Positions 1 to 6,466 of a DNA stretch of 7,786 nucleotides are shown here, one piece after another (position 1 is the stretch's first letter; the number at the start of each line of letters is the position of its first letter). Below the pieces are notes generated by a model. That model did no database searches. It was given only the letters and a program-made list of their open reading frames with translations, and was not told the DNA's origin. Both the position numbers and the translations under genes were made by a program. Source of the DNA: an uncultured Oscillospiraceae bacterium (GTDB taxonomy: Bacteria; Bacillota; Clostridia; Oscillospirales; Acutalibacteraceae). The stretch lies in assembly GCA_900555705.1 (NCBI GenBank), contig USLV01000048.1, forward strand, positions 1-7,786. Direction: 5' to 3'.

Positions 1-49
1 ACGAGATGTAGAGAGGTCTCGTGGGCTCGGAGATGTGTATAAGAGACAG
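1..49 (+). other. Untrimmed Illumina Nextera adapter (not genomic)
   Basis: Bases 1-7 (ACGAGAT) match the 3' end of the Illumina P7 oligo. Bases 8-15 (GTAGAGAG) match an i7 index, which I recall as Nextera N707. Bases 16-49 match the complete 34-nt Nextera read-2 transposase adapter, ending with the 19-nt Tn5 mosaic end AGATGTGTATAAGAGACAG at 31-49. The three parts are in exactly the library-construct order, so chance is excluded. Genomic sequence begins at about base 50, and any reading frame that starts in this segment is artificial. Confidence 0.98.
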
Positions 50-519
50 AGATTGTGCCGACCGGCCGGGATTTTACCGTTGTCATCGACTACGCCCACA
101 CACCGGATGGCCTCGGGAATATCTGCCGGACAATGAAGGATTGCTGCAGCGGCCGTCTGGTGACGGTGTTCGGCTGTGGCGGGGATCGCGACCGGACAAA
201 GCGGCCTGAGATGGGCCGTATCGCGGCGGAGATTTCCGATTTTCTCGTCGTCACATCGGACAATCCGCGCAGCGAGGAGCCGGGCGCGATCATCCGGGAT
301 ATTCTGGTGGGAGTTGCGGAGCGGCAGACGCCTTATGTTGTGGTGGAAAACCGGGTGGAGGCGATCCACTGGGCGATAGAACATGCCGAGCCGGGAGACA
401 CCATTCTGCTCGCCGGCAAGGGGCATGAAACCTACCAGGTGCTCGCGGATGGGGTCATCCATCTCGACGAACGCGAAGTGGTGGCGGAAGCGCTGAGAAA
501 GACAAAGGGAAAGGCTTGA
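50..519 (+). CDS. murE: UDP-MurNAc-L-Ala-D-Glu:meso-DAP ligase MurE, C-terminal part (5' truncated)
   Basis: This is the last ~155 codons of MurE, the cytoplasmic ATP-dependent ligase that adds the third residue of the peptidoglycan stem peptide. The 5' part is missing because the contig ends in the adapter; the GTG at 55 is an internal Val codon, not a start. The visible part is the end of the central ATPase domain (VVIDYAHTPDGL, then FGCGGDRDRTKRPEMG) and the C-terminal ligase domain. The DNPR motif (259-270) is the signature that, in characterised MurE enzymes, recognises meso-diaminopimelate rather than lysine, so mDAP peptidoglycan is predicted. The conserved GKGHE motif is at 415-429, followed by TYQ. 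The TGA stop lies 7 nt before mraY, which suggests cotranscription and perhaps translational coupling. A murF, often next in clostridia, is not between them. MurE is favoured over MurF or MurD because of the DYAHTPDG, DNPR and GKGHE motifs together. Confidence 0.95.
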
Positions 520-526
520 GAAAACC

Positions 527-1558
527 ATGGGGAAATGGACGATTATCTGTATGCTGGGAACGGCTCTGTTCGCCTTTCTGGTCAGCAGCCTGCTGGGGAA
601 ATGGCTGATTCCGGTGCTGCATAAGCTGAAATTCGGCCAGACCATCCGCGATATCGGTCCCTCCTGGCACAAAAATAAGCAGGGAACGCCGACAATGGGC
701 GGTCTGCTCTTTATCCTGGGCATGGCGGCGGCGCTGCTTATCGCGATTCCGATCTGTCAGTGGGGTCTGCCGATGCTGGGCATCGACAGCGTCCGGGCGC
801 TGGCCGATGATCGGAGCATCACCCGCCTGCTCAGCGGTTTTCTGCTGATGCTGGGCTGCGGGGCGGTTGGCTTCCTGGACGACTATATTAAAGTGGTAAA
901 AAAGCGGAATCTGGGGTTGACGGAGAAGCAGAAGCTGTTTGCGCAATTGCTCATTGCGCTGCTGTATGCGCTCTCTCTGTATCTGGCGGGCGACCATGTC
1001 CAGCAAATTCCGTTTGTCGGCCAGGTGGATCTCGGGCTATGGTTCCTGCCGCTCTGCATGTTCATCGTGGTCGCCGCGACCAACGCGGTCAACCTGACCG
1101 ACGGGATCGACGGCCTCTGTGGCACTGTGAGTTTTATGGCGACGCTGCCGTTCCTTGTGCTGGCCGGTGTCGGCGGTGCGGTTGGACAGGGGCTGACGGC
1201 GGCGGCGCTGGCGGGGGCGCTGCTCGGATTCCTGATGTGGAATCTGCATCCCGCAAAGGTGTTCATGGGGGACACCGGATCGCTGTTCATCGGCGGGGCT
1301 CTCTGCGCGGTGGCGTTTGGCATCGGCCGTCCGCTGCTGCTGGTTCCGGCGGGCATCGTCTATGTGCTCGAGACGCTGTCTGTGATTTTGCAGGTGTCGT
1401 ATTTCAAGCTGACACACGGCAAACGGCTGTTCAAAATGAGCCCCATCCACCACCATTTTGAGATGTGCGGATGGAAGGAAAACACCATCGTCACCGTGTT
1501 TTCCGCGCTGACGCTGGTGGGGTGTGTGGCCGCTATGCTGCTGGAATGGTATGCATAA
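527..1558 (+). CDS. mraY: Phospho-MurNAc-pentapeptide transferase MraY
   Basis: MraY is an integral membrane enzyme that transfers phospho-MurNAc-pentapeptide from UDP to undecaprenyl phosphate, making lipid I on the cytoplasmic face. At 343 aa it is close to the usual 320-360. The protein is strongly hydrophobic throughout, as expected for the ten-helix fold. Family motifs are in order: KQGTPTMGG near residue 50, the catalytic DDYIK pair (D118, D119), NAVNLTDGIDGL (N189-D195), NLHPAKVFMGDTGSL with the third catalytic aspartate D249, and PIHHHFE (H308-H310) near the C-terminus. No key residue is missing. The ATG at 527 follows an AAAGG (510-514) at a rather long 12-nt spacing and lies 7 nt after the murE stop, so expression may lean on translation of murE. 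A stretch around residues 205-240 is rich in Ala and Gly. Unlike in Bacillus, murD does not follow. Confidence 0.98.
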   Translation: MGKWTIICMLGTALFAFLVSSLLGKWLIPVLHKLKFGQTIRDIGPSWHKNKQGTPTMGGLLFILGMAAALLIAIPICQWGLPMLGIDSVRALADDRSITRLLSGFLLMLGCGAVGFLDDYIKVVKKRNLGLTEKQKLFAQLLIALLYALSLYLAGDHVQQIPFVGQVDLGLWFLPLCMFIVVAATNAVNLTDGIDGLCGTVSFMATLPFLVLAGVGGAVGQGLTAAALAGALLGFLMWNLHPAKVFMGDTGSLFIGGALCAVAFGIGRPLLLVPAGIVYVLETLSVILQVSYFKLTHGKRLFKMSPIHHHFEMCGWKENTIVTVFSALTLVGCVAAMLLEWYA

Positions 1559-1607
1559 TCTGTCCGGCACACCGAATACTGTAATACGGAGCATTTTTCC
1601 ATCCCGG

Positions 1608-1615
1608 AAAGGAGG
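1608..1615 (+). promoter_or_regulatory. Strong ribosome binding site of ftsW
   Basis: AAAGGAGG lies 8 nt before the ATG at 1624, a near-perfect Shine-Dalgarno match, and it fixes the ftsW start. It is the best ribosome binding site in the window. A short TTTCC/GGAAA inverted repeat just overlaps its 5' edge, but it leaves the GGAGG core free and I infer no regulation from it. Confidence 0.85.
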
Positions 1616-1623
1616 ACATCTGC

Positions 1624-2787
1624 ATGGCGGCTTCCCGAGCCATTCCAGAAAAAAAACCGGCAGCCAAGAAGAAATTCCGCCTGTTTTCCGTCATTAACGG
1701 TTTTGATATGCCCTTTCTCACCCTTGTGATGCTCGTGCTCGCGGTGGGACTGATCTGTATGTTTTCGGCGAGCTACGCCTATGCGCACTACAACGACGGC
1801 GACAGCTATTTCTATATCAAGAAACAGCTGGTGTGGGCTGCACTGGGAATTGCCAGCATGCTGATCGTCTCCTGTGTGGACTATCACATCCTGCACCATT
1901 TTGCCATCCCGATCATGGTGGTCTCGGTGGCGCTGCTGGTGGTGGTACTGTTCCTGCCCGCGAGCGACGGCATCCATCGCTGGATCCGTATACCGGGCTT
2001 CCAGTTCCAGCCCTCTGAAATTGCGAAATTCGGGCTGATTGTGCTCTTTGCCCATTTGATATCTCTCAATCATAAAAAGATGAAAACGTTTCAGGGCGGA
2101 TTCCTGCCCTTCATGCTGATCCTCGGTGTGACCTGCGCCCTTGTGTTCGAGGAGCCGCATCTGTCCGGCACCATCCTGTTGCTGGCCATCGGGCTTGTTA
2201 TGATGTATGTCGGCGGCACGCGGGTACTGTATCTGCTCGTGACGCTCGGACTTGGTATGGCGGCGGCCGGTTATCTGATCTTCGGTCAAGGGTATGAAAA
2301 GGAGCGGATCGATGTCTGGCTGAATCCGCTCGGTGTGTTTGCCGAGGATCGGAACATCGCCTGGCAGACGGTGCAGTCGCTCTATGCGATTGGCTCCGGC
2401 GGCCTGATGGGCCAGGGGCTCGGCAATTCCCGGCAGAAGCATCTTTTCCTGCCGGAACCCCAGAACGACTTTGTCTTCGCCGTGATCTGCGAGGAACTCG
2501 GCTTTATCGGTGCGGTGCTCATCATCGTGCTGTTCTCGCTGCTGGTTTGGCGCGGCTTTACCATCGGCATGAAAGCACCGGACAAATTCGGATCGATGCT
2601 GGCCATCGGCCTGACCGCCCAGATCGGTATCCAGGTGCTGATGAATCTCGCTGTGGTGACCAACACCGTGCCGAATACGGGTATCAGCCTGCCGTTTTTC
2701 AGCTACGGTGGCACCTCGCTGGTCATGCTGCTGGCGCAGATGGGAGTTGTGCTCTCCATCTCGCGGCAGGTGAAAAAACAGGAGTGA
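1624..2787 (+). CDS. ftsW: SEDS-family peptidoglycan glycosyltransferase FtsW/SpoVE
   Basis: This is a SEDS (shape, elongation, division, sporulation) membrane protein that polymerises lipid II into glycan strands with a partner class B PBP at the septum. It has 387 aa and multiple hydrophobic segments after a basic cytoplasmic N-terminus (residues 8-18, Lys-rich). Visible motifs are HRWI around W120, FQPSEIAKF (P130-E132), EPHLSGT, RIDVWLNP, then GNSRQK and LPEPQNDFVFAVICEELG. D282 in that last block corresponds to the catalytic aspartate of RodA and FtsW. PNTGISLPFFSYGG follows at residues 350-363. The LPEPQ wording and the position between mraY and murG resemble Bacillus SpoVE. FtsW, SpoVE and RodA cannot be fully separated by sequence alone, but synteny favours a septal FtsW/SpoVE role. 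The residue before the catalytic Asp is Asn, where family members usually have Thr or Ser. The gene lies 65 nt after mraY and 25 nt before murG. Confidence 0.95.
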   Translation: MAASRAIPEKKPAAKKKFRLFSVINGFDMPFLTLVMLVLAVGLICMFSASYAYAHYNDGDSYFYIKKQLVWAALGIASMLIVSCVDYHILHHFAIPIMVVSVALLVVVLFLPASDGIHRWIRIPGFQFQPSEIAKFGLIVLFAHLISLNHKKMKTFQGGFLPFMLILGVTCALVFEEPHLSGTILLLAIGLVMMYVGGTRVLYLLVTLGLGMAAAGYLIFGQGYEKERIDVWLNPLGVFAEDRNIAWQTVQSLYAIGSGGLMGQGLGNSRQKHLFLPEPQNDFVFAVICEELGFIGAVLIIVLFSLLVWRGFTIGMKAPDKFGSMLAIGLTAQIGIQVLMNLAVVTNTVPNTGISLPFFSYGGTSLVMLLAQMGVVLSISRQVKKQE

Positions 2788-2812
2788 GCAGAAGAGAAGG
2801 GAGTGAAGCACC

Positions 2813-3928
2813 ATGCGCGTACTGATGACGGGCGGGGGAACCGCCGGACATATCAATCCGGCGCTGGCCATTGCCGAGCGGATCCGACAGGAACGGCCGG
2901 AGGCCGAGATCCTGTTTGTGGGCGCGAAGGGGCGGATGGAGACTGAGCTGGTTCCTGCCGCCGGCTATCCGATCGAGACAGTGGATGTGCGCGGCTTCCA
3001 GCGGCGGCTGTCACTGAAAAATATCGGGCGCAATGTCTCCGCAGCCGTGCATGCGGTGACGGCGGGCTCGGCCTGTAGCCGGATTCTCCGGGAATTCCGG
3101 CCGGATATCGCGATCGGCACCGGTGGCTATGTCAGCGGGCCGATCCTCCGGAAGGCCGCCAAGGCGGGGATTCCGGTTGTTGTACATGAGTCCAACGCCT
3201 ATCCGGGCGTGACCGTCCGCATGCTGGCAAAATATGCGACTGCGACACTGATCTCCGACGAGGCAGCGCGGAAATATCTGCCGCCGGAGGCACGGGTCGA
3301 GGTGACCGGCAATCCGATCCGGACGGACTTCCTGACCATCGACCGGGAAACGGCCCGACGGGAGCTCGGGCTGGACGACCGACCGCTGGTGCTCTCCTTC
3401 GGCGGCAGTCTTGGTGCTGCACGCATCAATGAGACGATGGCGGCGGTGCTGATCCGCAGCCGGCAGCAGGGCGGCATCCAGCACATCCACGCCACCGGTC
3501 GGAACGGCTTTGAGAAGATGAAGCAGACGCTGGGAGAGGCGGGCGTGCCGCTGAAGGGCGACGGCATTCAGGTGCGGCAGTATATTGACGATATGCCGCG
3601 CTGCATGGCGGCAGCGGATGTGGTGATCTGTCGCTGTGGTGCGATGACGTTGAGCGAGCTGCCCGCTGCGGGGAAACCCGCGATCCTGATTCCCTCTCCT
3701 TATGTCGCGGAGAACCATCAGTATCACAACGCCATGGCGCTGGTCAACAAGGGCGCGGCGCTTTGTATTGAGGAAAAAGACCTGGACGAAATCGCGCTCT
3801 GGAAGGCGCTGGAACAGATTCTGTCGCATCCGGAGACACGTACGCGTATGGAACAGAATGCACGGTCGGCTGCGATTCTGGATGCCGATGACCGTATCTG
3901 GCGGGTGATCGCCGGGATTCTCGGCTGA
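2813..3928 (+). CDS. murG: Lipid II synthase: GlcNAc transferase MurG
   Basis: MurG transfers GlcNAc from UDP-GlcNAc to lipid I to give lipid II, acting at the inner face of the membrane. It is a GT-B fold glycosyltransferase of family GT28, and at 371 aa it has the normal length. The N-terminal Gly-rich loop is GGGTAGHINPALA (residues 7-19), with the conserved H13. The second Gly-rich loop GGSLGA is at residues 197-202, at the start of the UDP-GlcNAc-binding half. CRCGAMTLSE (ending E282), LPAAGKPAILIPSP and ENHQYHNA (from E300) are the donor-site motifs. There is no transmembrane segment, consistent with peripheral membrane binding. The ATG at 2813 follows AAGGGAG (2797-2803) at 9 nt, a good ribosome binding site, and the gene lies 25 nt after ftsW, so it is in the same transcript. 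Nothing is missing or unusual in the domains. Confidence 0.98.
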   Translation: MRVLMTGGGTAGHINPALAIAERIRQERPEAEILFVGAKGRMETELVPAAGYPIETVDVRGFQRRLSLKNIGRNVSAAVHAVTAGSACSRILREFRPDIAIGTGGYVSGPILRKAAKAGIPVVVHESNAYPGVTVRMLAKYATATLISDEAARKYLPPEARVEVTGNPIRTDFLTIDRETARRELGLDDRPLVLSFGGSLGAARINETMAAVLIRSRQQGGIQHIHATGRNGFEKMKQTLGEAGVPLKGDGIQVRQYIDDMPRCMAAADVVICRCGAMTLSELPAAGKPAILIPSPYVAENHQYHNAMALVNKGAALCIEEKDLDEIALWKALEQILSHPETRTRMEQNARSAAILDADDRIWRVIAGILG

Positions 3929-3983
3929 TTTTCCAAAACAGTTTTTGTACCATCATCTCGTCCCTCGCATAGGATGGCTTGCA

Positions 3984-3996
3984 GGCGCACCGCGCC
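3984..3996 (+). repeat. Small inverted repeat in the murG-murA gap
   Basis: GGCGC-ACC-GCGCC forms a 5-bp GC stem with a 3-nt loop. TGGC and GCCA flank it and could add an outer stem across an internal loop. No T-tract follows, so it is not a typical intrinsic terminator. It would lie in the murA leader if transcription reads through. No function can be assigned. Confidence 0.35.
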
Positions 3997-4010
3997 ATGC
4001 CAACTGATGA

Positions 4011-4015
4011 GAGGG
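4011..4015 (+). promoter_or_regulatory. Ribosome binding site that sets the murA start at 4024
   Basis: GAGGG, in the context GATGAGAGGGTG, lies 8 nt before the ATG at 4024. An in-frame ATG exists upstream at 3979 but has no Shine-Dalgarno at a useful distance. The conserved MurA N-terminus begins at 4024. The internal start is therefore preferred. Confidence 0.7.
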
Positions 4016-4023
4016 TGCGTGAT

Positions 4024-5277
4024 ATGGAAAAGCTGTTGATTGAGGGCGGCCGCCGTCTGAGCGGCACAATATCGGTTCATGGCGCCAAAAACAGCGCGTT
4101 GCCGATCCTGGCAGCGTCGCTGATGGCGGAGGGAGTCAGCGAAATCGCCAACTGTCCCTGTTTGTCCGACGTGCAGGTGGCGATGGACATCCTCCGCCAT
4201 CTCGGCTGTTCCGCCGAGCGGGACGGGGACATGATTACTGTGGATACCGCCGGACTTGGCGGCAGCGACATCCCCGACGGGCTGATGCAGGAGATGCGTT
4301 CCTCCATCGTGTTCCTCGGGGCGATTCTCGCGCGGACGGGAGAGGCCTGTCTCTCTTTTCCGGGCGGCTGCGAGCTGGGTCCCCGGCCGATCGACCTGCA
4401 TCTCTCCGCGCTGGAAAAGCTGGGGGTCTCGATCGAGGAGGATCACGGTCGTCTCTGCTGCCGGGCGCCGGGACGGCTCCGCGGCGCGTCAATCACGCTG
4501 GCGCTCCCAAGTGTGGGAGCGACGGAGAACATATTGCTGGCCGCCTCCACAGCGGTGGGCACAACCGTCATCCGCAACGCGGCGAGGGAGCCGGAGATTG
4601 TTGATCTCTGTGCCTATCTCAATGCCTGTGGTGCACGGATCCAGGGCGCGGGCGAGAGTACGCTGACGGTCGAGGGCGTCGAGCGGCTGCATGGCTGCCG
4701 CCATCGGGTGATTCCCGACCGCATCGTGGCCGCGACCTATATGGCGGCGGCGGCCGTAACCGGCGGTTCACTGGTACTCCGCCGGATAGAACCGGAGCAT
4801 ATGGCGCCGGTGTTCCCGCTGTTCGAGGAGGCCGGCTGCCGTCTCACGCTCTGGGAGGATGAGCTGCTGATCAGCGCGCCGCCCCGGCTTCGCCGGATGC
4901 GGACGGTGCGCACGATGGTCTACCCCGGCTTCCCGACCGATGCGGGGGCACCGTTGCTCGCGATGGCATGTGTTGCCGACGGCACGAGCGTATTCATTGA
5001 GAATATATTCGAGAACCGCTACAAATATACCGGCGAGTTGGCGCGCATGGGCGCGCGCATCAAGGTGGAGGGACGCGTGGCCGTTGTGGAGGGAGTCCCG
5101 GCATTGTCCGGCGCGCGGGTCAGCTGCACCGATCTGCGTGGCGGAGCGGCACTGGTGATTGCGGCGCTCGCGGCGCAAGGCGAAACCGAGATCGGCGAGC
5201 TCGCCCATCTCGATCGCGGCTATGAGGCGCTGACGGACTGCCTGCGGGAAACCGGCGCACAGATTCGGCGGATATAA
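4024..5277 (+). CDS. murA: UDP-GlcNAc 1-carboxyvinyltransferase MurA
   Basis: MurA is the cytosolic enzyme that transfers enolpyruvate from PEP to UDP-GlcNAc, the first committed step of peptidoglycan synthesis and the target of fosfomycin. With the start at 4024 it has 417 aa, against 419 in E. coli. The catalytic positions line up: K22 and N23 in GAKNSALPIL, and the active-site cysteine C116 in PGGCELGPRPIDLH. D306 in YPGFPTD, R372 in TDLRGGAAL and R398 in HLDRGYE are each one position from E. coli D305, R371 and R397. Cysteine rather than aspartate at position 116 predicts fosfomycin sensitivity at the target level. PSVGATENI is also present. The upstream in-frame ATG at 3979 would add 15 residues not typical of the family and lacks a ribosome binding site. 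The gene occupies the slot after murG that murB holds in Bacillus. Clostridia may carry a second murA, so this could be either paralogue. Confidence 0.96.
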   Translation: MEKLLIEGGRRLSGTISVHGAKNSALPILAASLMAEGVSEIANCPCLSDVQVAMDILRHLGCSAERDGDMITVDTAGLGGSDIPDGLMQEMRSSIVFLGAILARTGEACLSFPGGCELGPRPIDLHLSALEKLGVSIEEDHGRLCCRAPGRLRGASITLALPSVGATENILLAASTAVGTTVIRNAAREPEIVDLCAYLNACGARIQGAGESTLTVEGVERLHGCRHRVIPDRIVAATYMAAAAVTGGSLVLRRIEPEHMAPVFPLFEEAGCRLTLWEDELLISAPPRLRRMRTVRTMVYPGFPTDAGAPLLAMACVADGTSVFIENIFENRYKYTGELARMGARIKVEGRVAVVEGVPALSGARVSCTDLRGGAALVIAALAAQGETEIGELAHLDRGYEALTDCLRETGAQIRRI

Positions 5278-5309
5278 CCTTTTCCGCTGCAAAGGAATGG
5301 ACTACGAAT

Positions 5310-6266
5310 ATGAGCGACGTGAAACATACCAGGGAGGCGGGGACGGCGTCCCCGCCACAGAAAAAGAAAAAACGGCGGCGGATGAACCGCTTCTATACCA
5401 TGCTGCTTCTGCTTGTGGCCATCGCCGGCATGCTGGTGGCGACTTTTGTGATGCGCGGCATTTGGAAATCCGCGGAGCAGGAGCGGCAGCAGCCGGTTTC
5501 CGGCGATGTCCCGGAAGGCAATGCGGGCGGGATTTTCAGCGTCAAAAGCGTGACTGTGACCGGGGATACCCGTTACCGGACCGAGGAGATTATACGGGCT
5601 AGCGGTATCTACGTCGGCCAGAGCATCTGGTCGGTCGACAAAAAGGCTGCGATCGAACGGATCCTGGGCGCGTTCCCGTATATCGAGACGGCCTCTGTCT
5701 CAAATACGGCCTATGATGCGGTCGAGATTGCCGTAACCGAAACGGCGGAGCTCGGCGCGATGTATGCGAACGGCCAGTGGCTGGTGGTCGGTACCAACGG
5801 TAAGGCGCTGGAGGCACTGCCGGTGGAAGGCGACCGGCCGATGCGCTATCTCTATTTCAAAGGCGCGACACCATTGACCGGCGAGCTCGGCCGGCAGGCA
5901 ATGGACGACCGCAGTCTCGCAATTGCCGAGGAGCTGATTGCGGCCTTTGAAACCTACAAGCTGACCGGGATCTGCGAGATTGATATGACCAACAAAAGCG
6001 ACATCCGGCTCAACTGGAACAACCGTATCACCATCAAATTGGGCAACGATTCCCAGCTGACGCATCAGGTTGGCGTGGTGGTGAGCATGCTGCCGGGGAT
6101 CGAAGAGCAATACGGCAGTGAGGCACGGGGACAGATCGACGCCAGCGCCTATTCGAGCGGTGGTGTGTATGCGGTTTTTACGCCGGAAGAGTTGCTGAAC
6201 CAGACGACCACGACGACAGCCAATCCCGACGGTACAGCCAAAACCACCACGACCAGCGCATTGTAA
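5310..6266 (+). CDS. ftsQ: Cell division protein FtsQ/DivIB
   Basis: This is a bitopic divisome protein that, in characterised systems, scaffolds FtsL/DivIC and the septal synthase. It has 318 aa. A short cytoplasmic tail ends in a basic block (K18-R24), followed by one transmembrane helix at about residues 29-48. A linker (49-74) leads to a POTRA domain at about 75-145 (IFSVKSVTVTG, then GQSIWSVDKKAAIERI and FPYIETASV), and then the extracytoplasmic FtsQ/DivIB beta domain. The C-terminal ~25 residues are very Thr-rich and probably disordered. Identification rests on topology, the POTRA pattern and position just before ftsZ. The start at 5310 is 13 nt after AAAGGA (5291-5296), a long spacing. 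An out-of-frame ATG at 5297 abuts the same site and would not work better. A strong GC-rich hairpin sits just inside the reading frame (5336-5356). The gene is 32 nt after murA. Confidence 0.93.
   Translation: MSDVKHTREAGTASPPQKKKKRRRMNRFYTMLLLLVAIAGMLVATFVMRGIWKSAEQERQQPVSGDVPEGNAGGIFSVKSVTVTGDTRYRTEEIIRASGIYVGQSIWSVDKKAAIERILGAFPYIETASVSNTAYDAVEIAVTETAELGAMYANGQWLVVGTNGKALEALPVEGDRPMRYLYFKGATPLTGELGRQAMDDRSLAIAEELIAAFETYKLTGICEIDMTNKSDIRLNWNNRITIKLGNDSQLTHQVGVVVSMLPGIEEQYGSEARGQIDASAYSSGGVYAVFTPEELLNQTTTTTANPDGTAKTTTTSAL
5336..5356 (+). repeat. 10-bp perfect GC-rich hairpin in the first codons of ftsQ
   Basis: GGCGGGGACG (5336-5345) and CGTCCCCGCC (5347-5356) are exact reverse complements around a single central G, in practice a 9-bp stem with a 3-nt loop. 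It starts 26 nt after the start of the ftsQ ATG and codes for part of the poorly conserved cytoplasmic tail (EAGTASPP). It is the strongest inverted repeat I found in the window. It may reduce translation initiation or may be a dispersed palindromic repeat; neither can be decided here. Confidence 0.7.
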
Positions 6267-6318
6267 AAACCAAATACTGGAAAAAGACGGGCGGCGGCAC
6301 AAAAAAATTCTATTTTTC

Positions 6319-6334
6319 TCCGGAGAAATCCGGA
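6319..6334 (+). terminator. Hairpin between ftsQ and the ftsZ promoter, possible weak terminator
   Basis: TCCGGA-GAAA-TCCGGA makes a perfect 6-bp stem closed by a GNRA-type GAAA tetraloop. It is followed by TTTGCTGTTGAATTT, a poor T-tract. It lies 52 nt after the ftsQ stop and 7 nt before the ftsZ -35 box. It may end the upstream transcript weakly, or it may act as a regulator site near the promoter. Because each arm is itself a palindrome, a dimeric protein site is also possible. Confidence 0.4.
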
Positions 6335-6341
6335 TTTGCTG

Positions 6342-6370
6342 TTGAATTTCAGAAAGGTGCATGTTAAAAT
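6342..6370 (+). promoter_or_regulatory. Sigma-A-type promoter for ftsZ
   Basis: TTGAAT (-35, 6342-6347) is separated by exactly 17 nt from TAAAAT (-10, 6365-6370), with an upstream TGT giving an extended -10. The hexamers match the TTGACA/TATAAT consensus at 4 and 5 of 6 positions. Transcription would start near 6377, giving an ftsZ leader of about 100 nt. This is the best housekeeping promoter in the window and lets ftsZ be expressed apart from the wall genes. Confidence 0.7.
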
Positions 6371-6385
6371 TATAGAAAGTATATC

Positions 6386-6411
6386 CAGCCGTCCAAAAAG
6401 AGGCACGGCTG
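6386..6411 (+). repeat. Hairpin in the ftsZ leader
   Basis: CAGCCGT (6386-6392) and ACGGCTG (6405-6411) form a perfect 7-bp stem around a 12-nt loop, CCAAAAAGAGGC. It lies about 10 nt after the predicted transcription start and about 50 nt before the ribosome binding site, so it does not mask initiation. It could stabilise the 5' end of the message. No known riboswitch is recognised in this gap. Confidence 0.5.
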
Positions 6412-6460
6412 CCGACTGAAGTCATGCGCGGAATGCAGTGCCGCAGGAAATATATTGCTT

Positions 6461-6466
6461 GGGAGG
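6461..6466 (+). promoter_or_regulatory. Ribosome binding site that sets the ftsZ start at 6476
   Basis: GGGAGG lies 9 nt before the ATG at 6476, an ideal spacing. An in-frame TTG at 6455 lies upstream of this site and would add seven residues that are not family-like. The ATG is therefore the start. Confidence 0.85.

Noticed and set aside
21..209. Small + strand open frame beginning in the first bases
   Set aside because: It starts inside the sequencing adapter and runs out of frame over murE, so it is an artefact.
1360..2871. A 503-codon open frame on the - strand over mraY and ftsW
   Set aside because: It lies wholly opposite two certain genes, is full of His, Gln and Arg in low-complexity order, and has no recognisable domain. 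GC-rich coding DNA produces such stop-free shadows.
3011..3829. A 272-codon open frame on the - strand inside murG
   Set aside because: It is a shadow of murG, Arg/His-rich, without family motifs or a plausible ribosome binding site.
3979..4023. Extended murA start at the upstream in-frame ATG
   Set aside because: No ribosome binding site precedes it, and the start at 4024 puts the catalytic residues at nearly the same numbers as in E. coli MurA.
4502..4521. Perfect 8-bp hairpin in murA (CGCTCCCA-AGTG-TGGGAGCG)
   Set aside because: It overlaps the codons of the conserved PSVGATE motif, has no T-tract, and lies mid-gene, so chance under coding constraint is the simplest reading.
5297..5602. 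Alternative + strand frame starting at the ATG right after AAAGGA before ftsQ
   Set aside because: The ATG directly abuts the Shine-Dalgarno with no spacing, and the product is a frame-shifted shadow of ftsQ without domain features.
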